Of a stretch of DNA of 64,000 nt, positions 19,045 through 27,654 are shown in pieces. Position 1 is the stretch's first letter. Every line of letters begins with the position of its first letter. This DNA is from Billgrantia azerbaijanica (GTDB lineage Bacteria; Pseudomonadota; Gammaproteobacteria; Pseudomonadales; Halomonadaceae), in the NCBI GenBank assembly GCA_004551485.1, contig SBLD01000010.1, positions 69,185 through 133,184 of the forward strand, read 5' to 3'. A model generated the notes under the pieces. The model worked only from the letters and a program-made list of their open reading frames with translations. It was not told the origin of the DNA and searched no databases. Made by a program: the position numbers and the translations under genes.

Positions 19045-21066
19045 CTACCCCAAGGCGAGCTGACGCTCCTTGAGCTCATGCAGTCGGTCGCGAAGTCGCG
19101 CCGCCTCCTCGAACTCCAGGTTCTGGGCCGCCTCGAACATGGCATCCTCGACGCGGGAGAGCTCGCGGGCGAGCTCCGTGGGCGACAGGTCGGTGGGGTC
19201 GTACACCGCCGCGCCCTCGGCCACCTTGCGTTCGCTCTTGCGCCCCTTGCCCTTGCGCCCCGGCGCCTGGGCGGCCTCCATGATGTCCGCCACCGAACGG
19301 GTGACGGTCTGCGGGGTGATGCCGTGGCGCTCGTTGTGGGCCATCTGCTTGGCGCGCCGCCGCTCGGTCTCGTCGATGGCGCGGCGCATGGAGTCGGTGA
19401 CGCGGTCGCCGTAGAGGATCGCCATGCCATGGGCGTTGCGCGCCGCCCGGCCGATGGTCTGGATCAGCGAGCGCTCGTTGCGCAGGAACCCCTCCTTGTC
19501 GGCATCGAGGATCGCCACCAGCGACACCTCGGGGATGTCGAGCCCTTCGCGCAGCAGATTGATGCCCACCAGCACGTCGAACTTGCCGAGGCGCAGGTCG
19601 CGGATGATCTCCACCCGCTCCACGGTGTCGATATCGGAGTGCAGGTAGCGCACCCGCACGTCGTGCTCGTCGAGGTACTCGGTGAGGTCCTCGGCCATGC
19701 GCTTGGTCAGCGTGGTTACCAGCACCCGCTCGCCCACCTCGGCACGGACGCGGATCTCAGAGAGCAGGTCATCGACCTGGGTCGAGGCCGGGCGCACCTC
19801 CAGCGCCGGGTCGAGCAGGCCGGTGGGCCGCACCACCTGCTCCACCAGTTGGCCGGCATGCTCCGCCTCGTAGGGGCCGGGAGTGGCGGAGACGAAGATC
19901 GTCTGCGGGCAGATGTGCTCCCACTCCTCGAAGGTCATGGGGCGATTGTCCAGCGCCGAAGGCAGACGGAAGCCGTACTCGACGAGGGTCTCCTTGCGCG
20001 AGCGGTCGCCACGGTACATGCCGCCCACCTGGGGCACGCTGACGTGGGATTCGTCGATGAACAACAGCGCATCCGGCGGCAGGTAGTCGAAGAAGGTCGG
20101 CGGCGGCTCGCCCGGCGCCCGCCCGGAGAGATAGCGCGAGTAGTTCTCGATGCCGTTGCAGTAGCCCAGCTCGTTCATCATCTCGAGATCATAGAGGGTA
20201 CGCTGCTCCAGCCGCTGGGCCTCGACCAGGCGGTCGTTCTTGCGCAGCCACTCGAGACGCTCGACCAGCTCGGCCTTGATGGCGTCGGCGGCCGAGACGA
20301 TCGTCTCGCGAGGGGTCACGTAGTGGCTCTTGGGGTAGATGGTCATGCGCGGCACCTGGCCGCGTACCTCACCGGTGAGAGGGTCGAACAAGCGGATCGA
20401 ATCGATCTCGTCGTCGAACAGCTCGACCCGCACCGCTTCCTCGTCGGAATCGGCCGGGTAGATGTCGATCACGTCGCCACGCACCCGGTAGGTGCCACGC
20501 TTGAAGTCCATGTCGTTGCGGGTGTACTGCAGCTCGGCCAGGCGGCGCAGGAACGAGCGCTGATCGATCAGCTCGCCGCGGGTGAAGTGCAGGCGCATCT
20601 TCAGGTACTGGTCGGGGTCGCCGAGGCCGTAGATCGCCGACACCGAGACCACGATCAGCGCATCGCGCCGCTCGAGCAGTGCCTTGGTGGCCGACAGGCG
20701 CATCTGCTCGATGTGGTCGTTGATCGAGGCGTCCTTCTCGATGAAGGTGTCCGACGAGGGCACGTACGCCTCGGGCTGGTAGTAGTCGTAGTAGGAGACG
20801 AAATACTCCACGGCGTTGTCGGGGAAGAACGACTTGAACTCGCCATAGAGCTGGGCGGCCAGCGTCTTGTTGGGCGCCATGACAATGGTCGGACGCTGCA
20901 GGCGCTCGACCACGTTGGCCATGGTGAAGGTCTTGCCGGATCCGGTGACGCCGAGCAGCGTCTGGTGAGCGAGCCCCGCCTCCAGACCGTTGACCAGCCC
21001 CTCGATGGCCGATGGCTGATCACCGGCGGGCCGATAATTGGACTGCAGTCGAAACGGCTTGCTCAT
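19045..21066 (-). CDS. uvrB: UvrB, excinuclease ABC subunit B
   Basis: 673-residue DNA-damage-recognition helicase of nucleotide excision repair. Visible features are Walker A GVTGSGKT, the damage-probing beta-hairpin ([20 protein letters not shown]), the DEAD-like [13 protein letters not shown], helicase motif [11 protein letters not shown], and the C-terminal UvrC-binding coiled coil ([16 protein letters not shown]). Length and order are typical. It is followed by the OsmC-like gene upstream on the same strand, 33 bases away. Confidence 0.97.
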   Translation of the reverse strand: MSKPFRLQSNYRPAGDQPSAIEGLVNGLEAGLAHQTLLGVTGSGKTFTMANVVERLQRPTIVMAPNKTLAAQLYGEFKSFFPDNAVEYFVSYYDYYQPEAYVPSSDTFIEKDASINDHIEQMRLSATKALLERRDALIVVSVSAIYGLGDPDQYLKMRLHFTRGELIDQRSFLRRLAELQYTRNDMDFKRGTYRVRGDVIDIYPADSDEEAVRVELFDDEIDSIRLFDPLTGEVRGQVPRMTIYPKSHYVTPRETIVSAADAIKAELVERLEWLRKNDRLVEAQRLEQRTLYDLEMMNELGYCNGIENYSRYLSGRAPGEPPPTFFDYLPPDALLFIDESHVSVPQVGGMYRGDRSRKETLVEYGFRLPSALDNRPMTFEEWEHICPQTIFVSATPGPYEAEHAGQLVEQVVRPTGLLDPALEVRPASTQVDDLLSEIRVRAEVGERVLVTTLTKRMAEDLTEYLDEHDVRVRYLHSDIDTVERVEIIRDLRLGKFDVLVGINLLREGLDIPEVSLVAILDADKEGFLRNERSLIQTIGRAARNAHGMAILYGDRVTDSMRRAIDETERRRAKQMAHNERHGITPQTVTRSVADIMEAAQAPGRKGKGRKSERKVAEGAAVYDPTDLSPTELARELSRVEDAMFEAAQNLEFEEAARLRDRLHELKERQLALG

Positions 21067-21099
21067 GACGGCTCCTGGTCCGGCCCAGCCAACACCCTC

Positions 21100-21522
21100 T
21101 CAGGCCTGGGCGAGATCGGTGGTTCGCGTGGTGATCTCCACGGTGGCGCTGGTCATCAGGCGGTGGATCGGGCACTTGTCGCTGATCTCCTCGAGCCGTG
21201 CCAGCTGTTCCGGGTCGTCGATGCCGTGGAACGACATCACCACTTCGAGTCGATAGCGCCCCTTGCGTTCCTCGCTGTCGTCGCGGTTGACCGTGACGCT
21301 CACCCCCGCCAGCGGCCACTGCTTGCGCTGGGCATACATCTGGGCGGTGATCGCCTTGCAGGCGCCGAGCGAAAGGTCGAAGTAGTCGTGCGGGTCCGGG
21401 GCGCTGTCCTCGCCGCCGTAGGCCTCGGGCACGTCGACGTAGAGTTCGTCGAAGCCGTCGAGCTCGACGCGCTGGCGGAAGACGCGGTTGCGCTCACTGG
21501 TGACTGCGATGCTCTTCTTCAT
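21100..21522 (-). CDS. OsmC/Ohr-family protein
   Basis: 140-residue OsmC-family protein starting MKKSIAVTSERNRVFRQ. The two family cysteines that reduce peroxides are present in order (LSLGACKAITAQMYAQRK and DKCPIHRLM). This general OsmC group (YhfA-like) is less specific than OsmC or Ohr proper. It is 16 bases downstream of the small HMA-fold gene, so the two are probably co-transcribed. Confidence 0.87.
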   Translation of the reverse strand: MKKSIAVTSERNRVFRQRVELDGFDELYVDVPEAYGGEDSAPDPHDYFDLSLGACKAITAQMYAQRKQWPLAGVSVTVNRDDSEERKGRYRLEVVMSFHGIDDPEQLARLEEISDKCPIHRLMTSATVEITTRTTDLAQA

Positions 21523-21538
21523 GGTGGTCTCGGCTGGC

Positions 21539-21736
21539 TCATTCGACGTCGATGGGCAACTTGAGGGCACGCACCGCCTGAAGAAGGGCCTCGCGGTTCG
21601 CCCGCCCCTCGATCTCGGCGCCATGGCGGCCCACCTCGACGCTGTCGACACCGTCGAGCATCATCAGTGCCGTGGTGATGCGGTTGACCTGATCGGCGTT
21701 CTCCACGCCCTTGAAGAGAAGCGACTGGTGCGCCAT
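21539..21736 (-). CDS. Small HMA-fold protein lacking the CxxC metal site
   Basis: 65-residue protein whose pattern (LFKGVENADQVNRITTALM, then LDGVDSVEVGRHGAEIEG) matches the beta-alpha-beta-beta-alpha-beta fold of heavy-metal-associated domains. The metal-binding CxxC loop is absent; there are no cysteines at all. It may therefore be a protein-interaction module rather than a copper chaperone. It sits directly upstream of the OsmC-like gene and is divergent from ygfZ. Confidence 0.7.
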   Translation of the reverse strand: MAHQSLLFKGVENADQVNRITTALMMLDGVDSVEVGRHGAEIEGRANREALLQAVRALKLPIDVE

Positions 21737-21883
21737 GGCGGACTCCGGAGTGCGCAGTGCTTAAGGAAAGGCCAGTCTAGCATGGCCCTCCCACGGAGGC
21801 AGCCGGTTGCAATTGCCGCCACTTGCCCGCATACCCCTACCATAACGTATGACTTCCCCGAGATGACGACTGGAGCCCGCGGC

Positions 21884-22921
21884 ATGAGTGACTGGATAGA
21901 CGCCCTGGCGGGGCGTCGCACTGGCGACGACCGAGTGGAGTTCGACCGCCCCGACGCGACACGGCATGCGCTCGACGGCACCGTGGTGGCCCCTCTCGCC
22001 CACCTGGGCGTGCTGGACGTGCACGGCGCCGACGCCGAGCGTTTCCTGCAGGGCCAGACCAGCGCCCAGGTCAATCTGGTCGACGGCCACTTCGCCCCCC
22101 TCACCTGCTTCTGCACGCCCAAGGGGCGCATGCTGGCCAACGCCCAGCTGCTGCGAGTGGCCGAGGGTCACTACCGGCTGCTGCTGCACCGCGGCCTGGT
22201 CGGCCCGCTCGCCGAGCACCTCAAGAAGTTCGCCGCCTTCTACAAGGCCGAGCTCACGCCCCGCGACGACCTGGCGCTGATCGGTCTGGTCGGCGTGGAG
22301 GCCCTGGCACTGGCCGAAGTGCGCTTCGATGTCATCCCGCCGGCGGTATGGCGCCAGGCGGGCAACGACGACACCCAGTTGTTGACGCATCCCGGCCCCC
22401 GCGCTCGCGTGCTGGCCTGCCTGCCCGCCGACCGCGCCGCCGAGGCCATCGAACGCCTGACCCCCCAAGCCACGCTGGTCGGCAACGCCGTGTGGTGCCT
22501 GCACGACATCCAGGCGGGGCTCTACTGGTTGACGCCGCACCATCGTGACACCCTGCTGCCGCAGATGATCAACTGGGAGGCGCTCGGCGGCATCAGCTTC
22601 AAGAAGGGGTGCTACACCGGTCAGGAGGTGGTAGCCCGCGCCCACTTCCGCGGCCAGGTGAAGAAGCGCCTGTTCCGTGCCCAGTTGGAGGGCGACAACC
22701 TCCCCGCCTTGGGGGCGGCGGTCACGGACACCAACGACAAATCCCAGGGTGAGGTGCTCGCCGCCGAGCTCGACGCCTACGGCCAGGCGGAGATCCTCGC
22801 CGTGCTCAGCACCAAGGAAGAGATTGGCCCGCTCAGCGTCGACGGCCAGGCGCTCAAGCTGATGAAGCTGCCCTACCCCATCGAACGGCTGGATCCGGAG
22901 CAGTTGGCATCTCAGACCTGA
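21884..22921 (+). CDS. ygfZ: YgfZ, folate-dependent Fe-S/tRNA modification protein
   Basis: 345-residue GcvT-like folate-binding protein that supports Fe-S enzymes such as MiaB. The signature KGCYTGQEVVARAHFRG with its conserved Cys is at about residue 240. ATG 21884 is preceded by GGAG 8 bases upstream; the longer open frame to 21488 overlaps the divergent genes and is rejected. Divergent from the HMA-fold/OsmC pair. Confidence 0.93.
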   Translation: MSDWIDALAGRRTGDDRVEFDRPDATRHALDGTVVAPLAHLGVLDVHGADAERFLQGQTSAQVNLVDGHFAPLTCFCTPKGRMLANAQLLRVAEGHYRLLLHRGLVGPLAEHLKKFAAFYKAELTPRDDLALIGLVGVEALALAEVRFDVIPPAVWRQAGNDDTQLLTHPGPRARVLACLPADRAAEAIERLTPQATLVGNAVWCLHDIQAGLYWLTPHHRDTLLPQMINWEALGGISFKKGCYTGQEVVARAHFRGQVKKRLFRAQLEGDNLPALGAAVTDTNDKSQGEVLAAELDAYGQAEILAVLSTKEEIGPLSVDGQALKLMKLPYPIERLDPEQLASQT

Positions 22922-22970
22922 TGACACTCTGGGGGAGGGGAAATCGAGGCAACCGTTCCCTGCCCCAACC

Positions 22971-23747
22971 TCATGCCAACCCGAATAGCCGCTGCGCGGT
23001 GGCGGCACCGTACGCCGCTACCTGGTCCGGAGTCTGGCCGCGCAGCGCGGCCACCGCGCGGCACACCTCGCCGATCCGCGCCGGCTCGTTGCGCTCGCCG
23101 CGATGGCCGGCGGGCGGCATGTCGGGGCTGTCGCTCTCGAGCACATAGCCGTCGTCAGGCAGGCTAGCCACGGCTCGATGCAGGCGCTGCGCCCGCGCGT
23201 GGGTCACCGCCCCGCCCAGGCCGAGTACATAGCCCAGGTCGAGGAACTTGTGCGCCTGCTCGGGAGAGCCGGCAAAGGCGTGGACCAGCCCGCCCGCCGG
23301 CAGTTCGAGCTGGCGCAAGCGCTTGGCCACCGCGTCGTTGGCACGCACGCAGTGGATCACCACCGGCAGGCGGCGCGCCTTGGCGAGCTTGAGCTGGGCA
23401 TCGAAGAGCACCCACTGGGCATCCCAGGTGTCGGCGAAGCGGGCGTCGATACCGCACTCGCCGATCGCCACGATTCTGGGCGTCACCGCCTCGGGATGGG
23501 CATCGAGCGCCTGTGCCAGCGCCGCGACATCCTCGTCACGGTGCTCGTCCATGAAGTAGGGGTGCAGCCCCAGGCAGACGCTGACATCGGCCCGCTCCCC
23601 CAGCGCCAGGACGCCCGGCCAACGCGCGCGGGTCGTACCCGGCACCACGAAGTGATCGACGCCCGCCGCCCTGGCGCGCTCGAAGACCGCCTCGCGGTCG
23701 GCGTCGAAGTCGGGGAAGTCGAGATGGCAGTGGGCGTCGATGAGCAT
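22971..23747 (-). CDS. tatD: TatD-family metal-dependent deoxyribonuclease
   Basis: 258-residue TIM-barrel amidohydrolase-like nuclease. Metal ligands are visible: the N-terminal DAHCHLDF, Glu in IGECGID, His in VIHCVRAND and HAFAGS, and the Asp in LESDSPDMPP. Family members (TatD, YcfH, YjjV) act as 3'-5' DNA exonucleases or as D-aminoacyl-tRNA deacylase-like enzymes. It begins 9 bases after the prfC stop, so the pair is probably one transcript. Confidence 0.92.
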   Translation of the reverse strand: MLIDAHCHLDFPDFDADREAVFERARAAGVDHFVVPGTTRARWPGVLALGERADVSVCLGLHPYFMDEHRDEDVAALAQALDAHPEAVTPRIVAIGECGIDARFADTWDAQWVLFDAQLKLAKARRLPVVIHCVRANDAVAKRLRQLELPAGGLVHAFAGSPEQAHKFLDLGYVLGLGGAVTHARAQRLHRAVASLPDDGYVLESDSPDMPPAGHRGERNEPARIGEVCRAVAALRGQTPDQVAAYGAATAQRLFGLA

Positions 23748-23755
23748 GGGGGTAT

Positions 23756-25348
23756 CTAATGCTCCCGGGTGGGCTGGAAGCGGACCTCCGGCCAGCGCTC
23801 CTGGGTCATCTGCAGGTTGACCCGCGTCGGGGCGATGTAGGTCAGGTAGCCGCCACCGTCGATGGCCAGGTTGGCGCTGGCCTTGCGCTTGAACTCCTCG
23901 AGCTTCTTGGCATCGTCGCAGTAGATCCAGCGTGCCGTATTGACGTTCACCGCCTCGTAGACGCAGTCGACCTTGTACTCCTCCTTGAGGCGGTGGGCGA
24001 CCACGTCGAACTGCAGCGTGCCCACGGCGCCGAGGATCAGATCGTTGTTGTCCAGCGGCATGAACACCTGGGTGGCTCCCTCCTCGGAGAGCTGCTGCAG
24101 GCCCTTCTGCAGCGCCTTCATCTTCAGCGGGTCCTTGAGGCGCACACGCTTGAAGAGCTCCGGGGCGAAGTGCGGGATACCGGTGAAGCGCATCTCCTCG
24201 CCCACCGTGAAGGTGTCGCCGATCTGGATGGTGCCGTGATTGTGCAACCCGATGATGTCGCCGGGCCAGGCTTCCTCGACGTGGGAACGGTCGGAAGCCA
24301 TGAAGGTCAACGCATCCGCGATTTTCACATCCTTCCCGATCCGCACATGGCGCATCTTCATGTTCTTCTCGTACTTGCCCGAGCAGACGCGCAGGAAGGC
24401 GATGCGGTCGCGGTGCTTGGGATCCATGTTGGCCTGGATCTTGAACACGAAGCCGGTGAAGCGGCCGTCCTCCGGCTCCACGGTGCGAGTGTCGGTCTCC
24501 CGCGGCTGGGGCGGCGGCGCGTACTCGACGAAGCCGTCGAGCATCTCGCGCACCCCGAAGTTGCCCATGGCGGTGCCGAAGTAGACCGGCGTCAGCTCGC
24601 CGCGGCGGTAAGCCTCCAGGTCGAACGCGTGGGAGGCCCCGCGCACCAGCTCCACCTCCATGCGCAGCTCCTCGGCGACGTCCTCGCCAAGCACCGCGTC
24701 CACCTCGGGGTTGTCGAGCCCCTCGATGCGCCTGTCCTCGGGGATGCGACTGCCCTGCCCCTGGGTGTAGAGGTGGATCACGTCGTTGTAGAGGTGGTAG
24801 ACACCCTTGAAATGGCGCCCCATGCCGATTGGCCAGGTCATCGGCGCACACTGGATGTCGAGCACCGTCTCCACCTCGTCCATCACCTCGATGGGATCGC
24901 GGATGTCGCGGTCCATCTTGTTGACGAAGGTGAGGATCGGCGTGGTGCGCAGGCGACACACCTCCATCAGCTTGATGGTGCGCGATTCCACGCCCTTGGC
25001 GCCGTCGATCACCATCAGCGCCGAGTCCACCGCGGTGAGCGTGCGGTAGGTGTCCTCGGAGAAGTCCTCGTGGCCGGGGGTGTCGAGCAGGTTGACGATG
25101 CGTCCGCCGTAGGGGAACTGCATCACCGAGGTGGTCACCGAGATGCCGCGCTCCTGCTCCATCTTCATCCAGTCGGAAGTGGCATGGCGATCGTCGCGCT
25201 TGCTCTTCACCGAGCCAGCGAGCTGGATGGCGTTGCCGAACAGCAGCATCTTCTCGGTGATGGTGGTCTTGCCCGCGTCGGGGTGGGAGATGATCGCGAA
25301 GGTGCGTCGCAGCCCGACTTCCCGGGCCAGGGTGGAGGAATCCGCCAT
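23756..25348 (-). CDS. prfC: Peptide chain release factor 3
   Basis: 530-residue translational GTPase that recycles RF1 and RF2. GTPase motifs are G1 HPDAGKTT, G3 [11 protein letters not shown] and G4 NKMDRD, with the RF3-typical EERGIS-like stretch [16 protein letters not shown]. The start at 25348 ([20 protein letters not shown]) gives the family length (about 529). No strong ribosome-binding site is visible, and an ATG five codons upstream is an alternative. Confidence 0.96.
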   Translation of the reverse strand: MADSSTLAREVGLRRTFAIISHPDAGKTTITEKMLLFGNAIQLAGSVKSKRDDRHATSDWMKMEQERGISVTTSVMQFPYGGRIVNLLDTPGHEDFSEDTYRTLTAVDSALMVIDGAKGVESRTIKLMEVCRLRTTPILTFVNKMDRDIRDPIEVMDEVETVLDIQCAPMTWPIGMGRHFKGVYHLYNDVIHLYTQGQGSRIPEDRRIEGLDNPEVDAVLGEDVAEELRMEVELVRGASHAFDLEAYRRGELTPVYFGTAMGNFGVREMLDGFVEYAPPPQPRETDTRTVEPEDGRFTGFVFKIQANMDPKHRDRIAFLRVCSGKYEKNMKMRHVRIGKDVKIADALTFMASDRSHVEEAWPGDIIGLHNHGTIQIGDTFTVGEEMRFTGIPHFAPELFKRVRLKDPLKMKALQKGLQQLSEEGATQVFMPLDNNDLILGAVGTLQFDVVAHRLKEEYKVDCVYEAVNVNTARWIYCDDAKKLEEFKRKASANLAIDGGGYLTYIAPTRVNLQMTQERWPEVRFQPTREH

Positions 25349-25549
25349 GGAGTTGCGTATCGCCGTCTGTGCGGTGCCGGTCGCAACCGGCACCCTGCGT
25401 GAATGGACAAGTGGCGGCATTCTAAGCCTTCACGGGCGCCAATTGTAGGGCTGTCCGCGCGTTCCCGTTCGGGATGACGGCAGCGGCGGTGAGGGCAGTG
25501 GCGGCCCCCGAATCGACAGGGTGCATTCCGGCCGGTACGGCGTACCCCA

Positions 25550-27562
25550 TCATGTCCGGGTACGGTGCGGCGGCCCCATGGCCACGGCCGTGACCCTCGC
25601 CTCGAAGAAGACCTCCCCGTCGATGTCGTTATCGACACGGTTTTCGTCGACCTCGAAGTGCACCTCCACCTCGGCCGCGCCGGCCTGCCAAGCCAAGGCT
25701 TCAGCACGCTCGGCGGCTGTTTGCCGTGCCATCGCATAGGCAGCCTCGAGTGTGACGTGATCGCAGGGGCCATCGGGCAGGAAGACCCTATAGCGGCCGT
25801 GAACCGGTTGCAGGACCGAGACATGGACCCGCTGGACCACCTGGCCGAGCAGGGTGCCCACGGCGTTGGCCACCTCGCCGTGGAGTGGTAGCACGACCTC
25901 GGCGCCCAGCGCCTCGCCGACCGCTGGATAGTAGGTGGCAGCCGGCCCGCCCACCGCGATGATCGGCGATGTCGGTGCAAAATGGAGCGAGAAGATCGAT
26001 GGCGCCTTGCCGGCACCGGCCTCGCCGCGCAGGATCAGCGCGGCCAGCGAGGCCGCCAGCCGCGCTTGTTGGGCATCGATATCGGCATCGTGCAGTCCGG
26101 CCTCGACGAGTTTGGTAGCGATGGCCTTGACCACCCGGCCGAAGATCTCGCGTGATGGCGCTTCCGCATCGCCTTCCGGCCAGCGGCCGACACCGTATTG
26201 CCGGCGCATGCGCTTGGCCCAGATGATCGCGGCCAGGCGGGCGGCCTCGACGTTCCAGTGACGCGAGACACCCAGGACATGGGCGGCATCGGTGGGCGTG
26301 AAGCCGCTGAAGATCACCAGGCCGCGGCGTTCCAGGCGGGTCAGCGCCCGGGCCAGCCAACGCTCCTCTTCAACGGCACGCAGCATCTCCACCGGCCCTT
26401 CGGCCAGGCGCGCCCAGGCCTCATGCTCATCGGGGCTGAGCTGACCCAAGAGTGCCTCGTCGTGCTGCAGGCGCATGGCAAAGCGATTGTGGTTGCTACC
26501 CGGGGGAATATTGAGCTGTCGCAGCAGGGCCGCGTGGAGCTCGGGGTGCTGGCTGACCAACAGGCTCATGGGCACCACGCGGTGTGGCCCAATGGCAAGG
26601 CCCCGGCCGGGATCGAAGGCGACTTCGCTGTCGCCGCCGAGGCCGATGGAGTAGAGCTTGATCGCCTCCACCATGGGACGCCAGTCACCCACCCGGGCGC
26701 CGTCGAAGGAGAGCGTCGGCAAGCCGTCGCGCACCACGGCGATGTCCGTGGTGGTGCCGCCCATGTCGGCGACGATCAGGTTGCGGCGGCCGCTCAGCAT
26801 CATGGCGCCGTTGACGCTGGCTGCCGGCCCGGACAGCACGGTGGTGATGGGCTGGAGGATGGCGCTGTCAGCGGAAATCAGTGAACCGTCGCCCTTGACG
26901 ATCATAAGCGGTGCCGAAATTCGATGGCTGTGCAATAGCCCCTGAACCGCCTCGATGAGTCGTGCCACGTAGGCGATCATGCGCGCATTCAGCGCCGCGG
27001 TCATGGCCCGGCGCGGCGCCCCCAGCGAGGCCGCCAGCTCATGGCCGCAAGTCACCGGCTTGCCGGCGAGCGCCTGCACGAGCTCGGCCGCGCGCTGCTC
27101 GTGAGCCGGGTTGCGGACACTGAAGGAGGCCGAGACGGCAAAGGCCGAGACCCGCTCCCGCCAGGCCAGGATCGTCTCGCGCAGGGCCTGCTCATCCAGG
27201 GGCGCGAGCTCGCGGCCTTCCGCGTCATGGCCGCCGCCCAGCAGAATCAGACTGTTGGCGCCGAGCAGCGAGACCAGTCCGGTCGCCTGGACCTGGCGCT
27301 CGTCATACCCGATCAGCAGCACGCAGATCGGTGCTCCCTTGCCTTCGACCGCCGAGTTGGTGGTCAGCGTCGAGGACAGCGACACCAGGTCGACCCGGGA
27401 CAGCAGGTCGGCGGGCAGCGCCGCCAGGGCATCGGCGATGCCCTGCTGAAGATCCAAGCGCGTCGTCAGGCGCTTGGCCATCGCCACCACCTGATCGGCC
27501 GCGTCCAGAAGGACGGCGTCGGTGAAGGTGCCGCCCGTATCGATGCCCAGCCGATAGCCCAT
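25550..27562 (-). CDS. Hydantoinase/oxoprolinase A-like ASKHA protein
   Basis: 670-residue HyuA-like protein. The N-terminal phosphate loop GIDTGGTFTDAVLL and the second ATP-binding motif VADMGGTTTDIAVV are those of the hydantoinase A/oxoprolinase family, which uses ATP to open cyclic amides. The usual HyuB partner is not encoded in the window, so an independent amidohydrolase function is uncertain. GTG/ATG choice: ATG 27562 has AGAGAGG 5 bases upstream. It lies 92 bases after the RACo-like gene on the same strand and may end the one-carbon operon, possibly opening a cyclic N-methyl compound or acting as another ASKHA-type accessory factor. Both roles are guesses. Confidence 0.82.
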   Translation of the reverse strand: MGYRLGIDTGGTFTDAVLLDAADQVVAMAKRLTTRLDLQQGIADALAALPADLLSRVDLVSLSSTLTTNSAVEGKGAPICVLLIGYDERQVQATGLVSLLGANSLILLGGGHDAEGRELAPLDEQALRETILAWRERVSAFAVSASFSVRNPAHEQRAAELVQALAGKPVTCGHELAASLGAPRRAMTAALNARMIAYVARLIEAVQGLLHSHRISAPLMIVKGDGSLISADSAILQPITTVLSGPAASVNGAMMLSGRRNLIVADMGGTTTDIAVVRDGLPTLSFDGARVGDWRPMVEAIKLYSIGLGGDSEVAFDPGRGLAIGPHRVVPMSLLVSQHPELHAALLRQLNIPPGSNHNRFAMRLQHDEALLGQLSPDEHEAWARLAEGPVEMLRAVEEERWLARALTRLERRGLVIFSGFTPTDAAHVLGVSRHWNVEAARLAAIIWAKRMRRQYGVGRWPEGDAEAPSREIFGRVVKAIATKLVEAGLHDADIDAQQARLAASLAALILRGEAGAGKAPSIFSLHFAPTSPIIAVGGPAATYYPAVGEALGAEVVLPLHGEVANAVGTLLGQVVQRVHVSVLQPVHGRYRVFLPDGPCDHVTLEAAYAMARQTAAERAEALAWQAGAAEVEVHFEVDENRVDNDIDGEVFFEARVTAVAMGPPHRTRT

Positions 27563-27654
27563 CGAGGCCTCTCTCATGTATGTCCAGTTTTGTTGCCCAC
27601 AAGGTGTGTCACCTCAGGTGGGGCGCATTGGCACAGCGTTGTCGGGGGCGCCCC

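Noticed and set aside
17159-19063. 634-codon plus-strand frame opposite fumarase
   Set aside because: No family motif or ribosome-binding site; the minus strand encodes fumarase with all expected motifs.
19078-21564. 828-codon plus-strand frame opposite uvrB
   Set aside because: Shadow of uvrB and the OsmC-like gene; sequence is low-complexity His/Val/Asp/Gln-rich as expected for antisense of GC-rich coding DNA.
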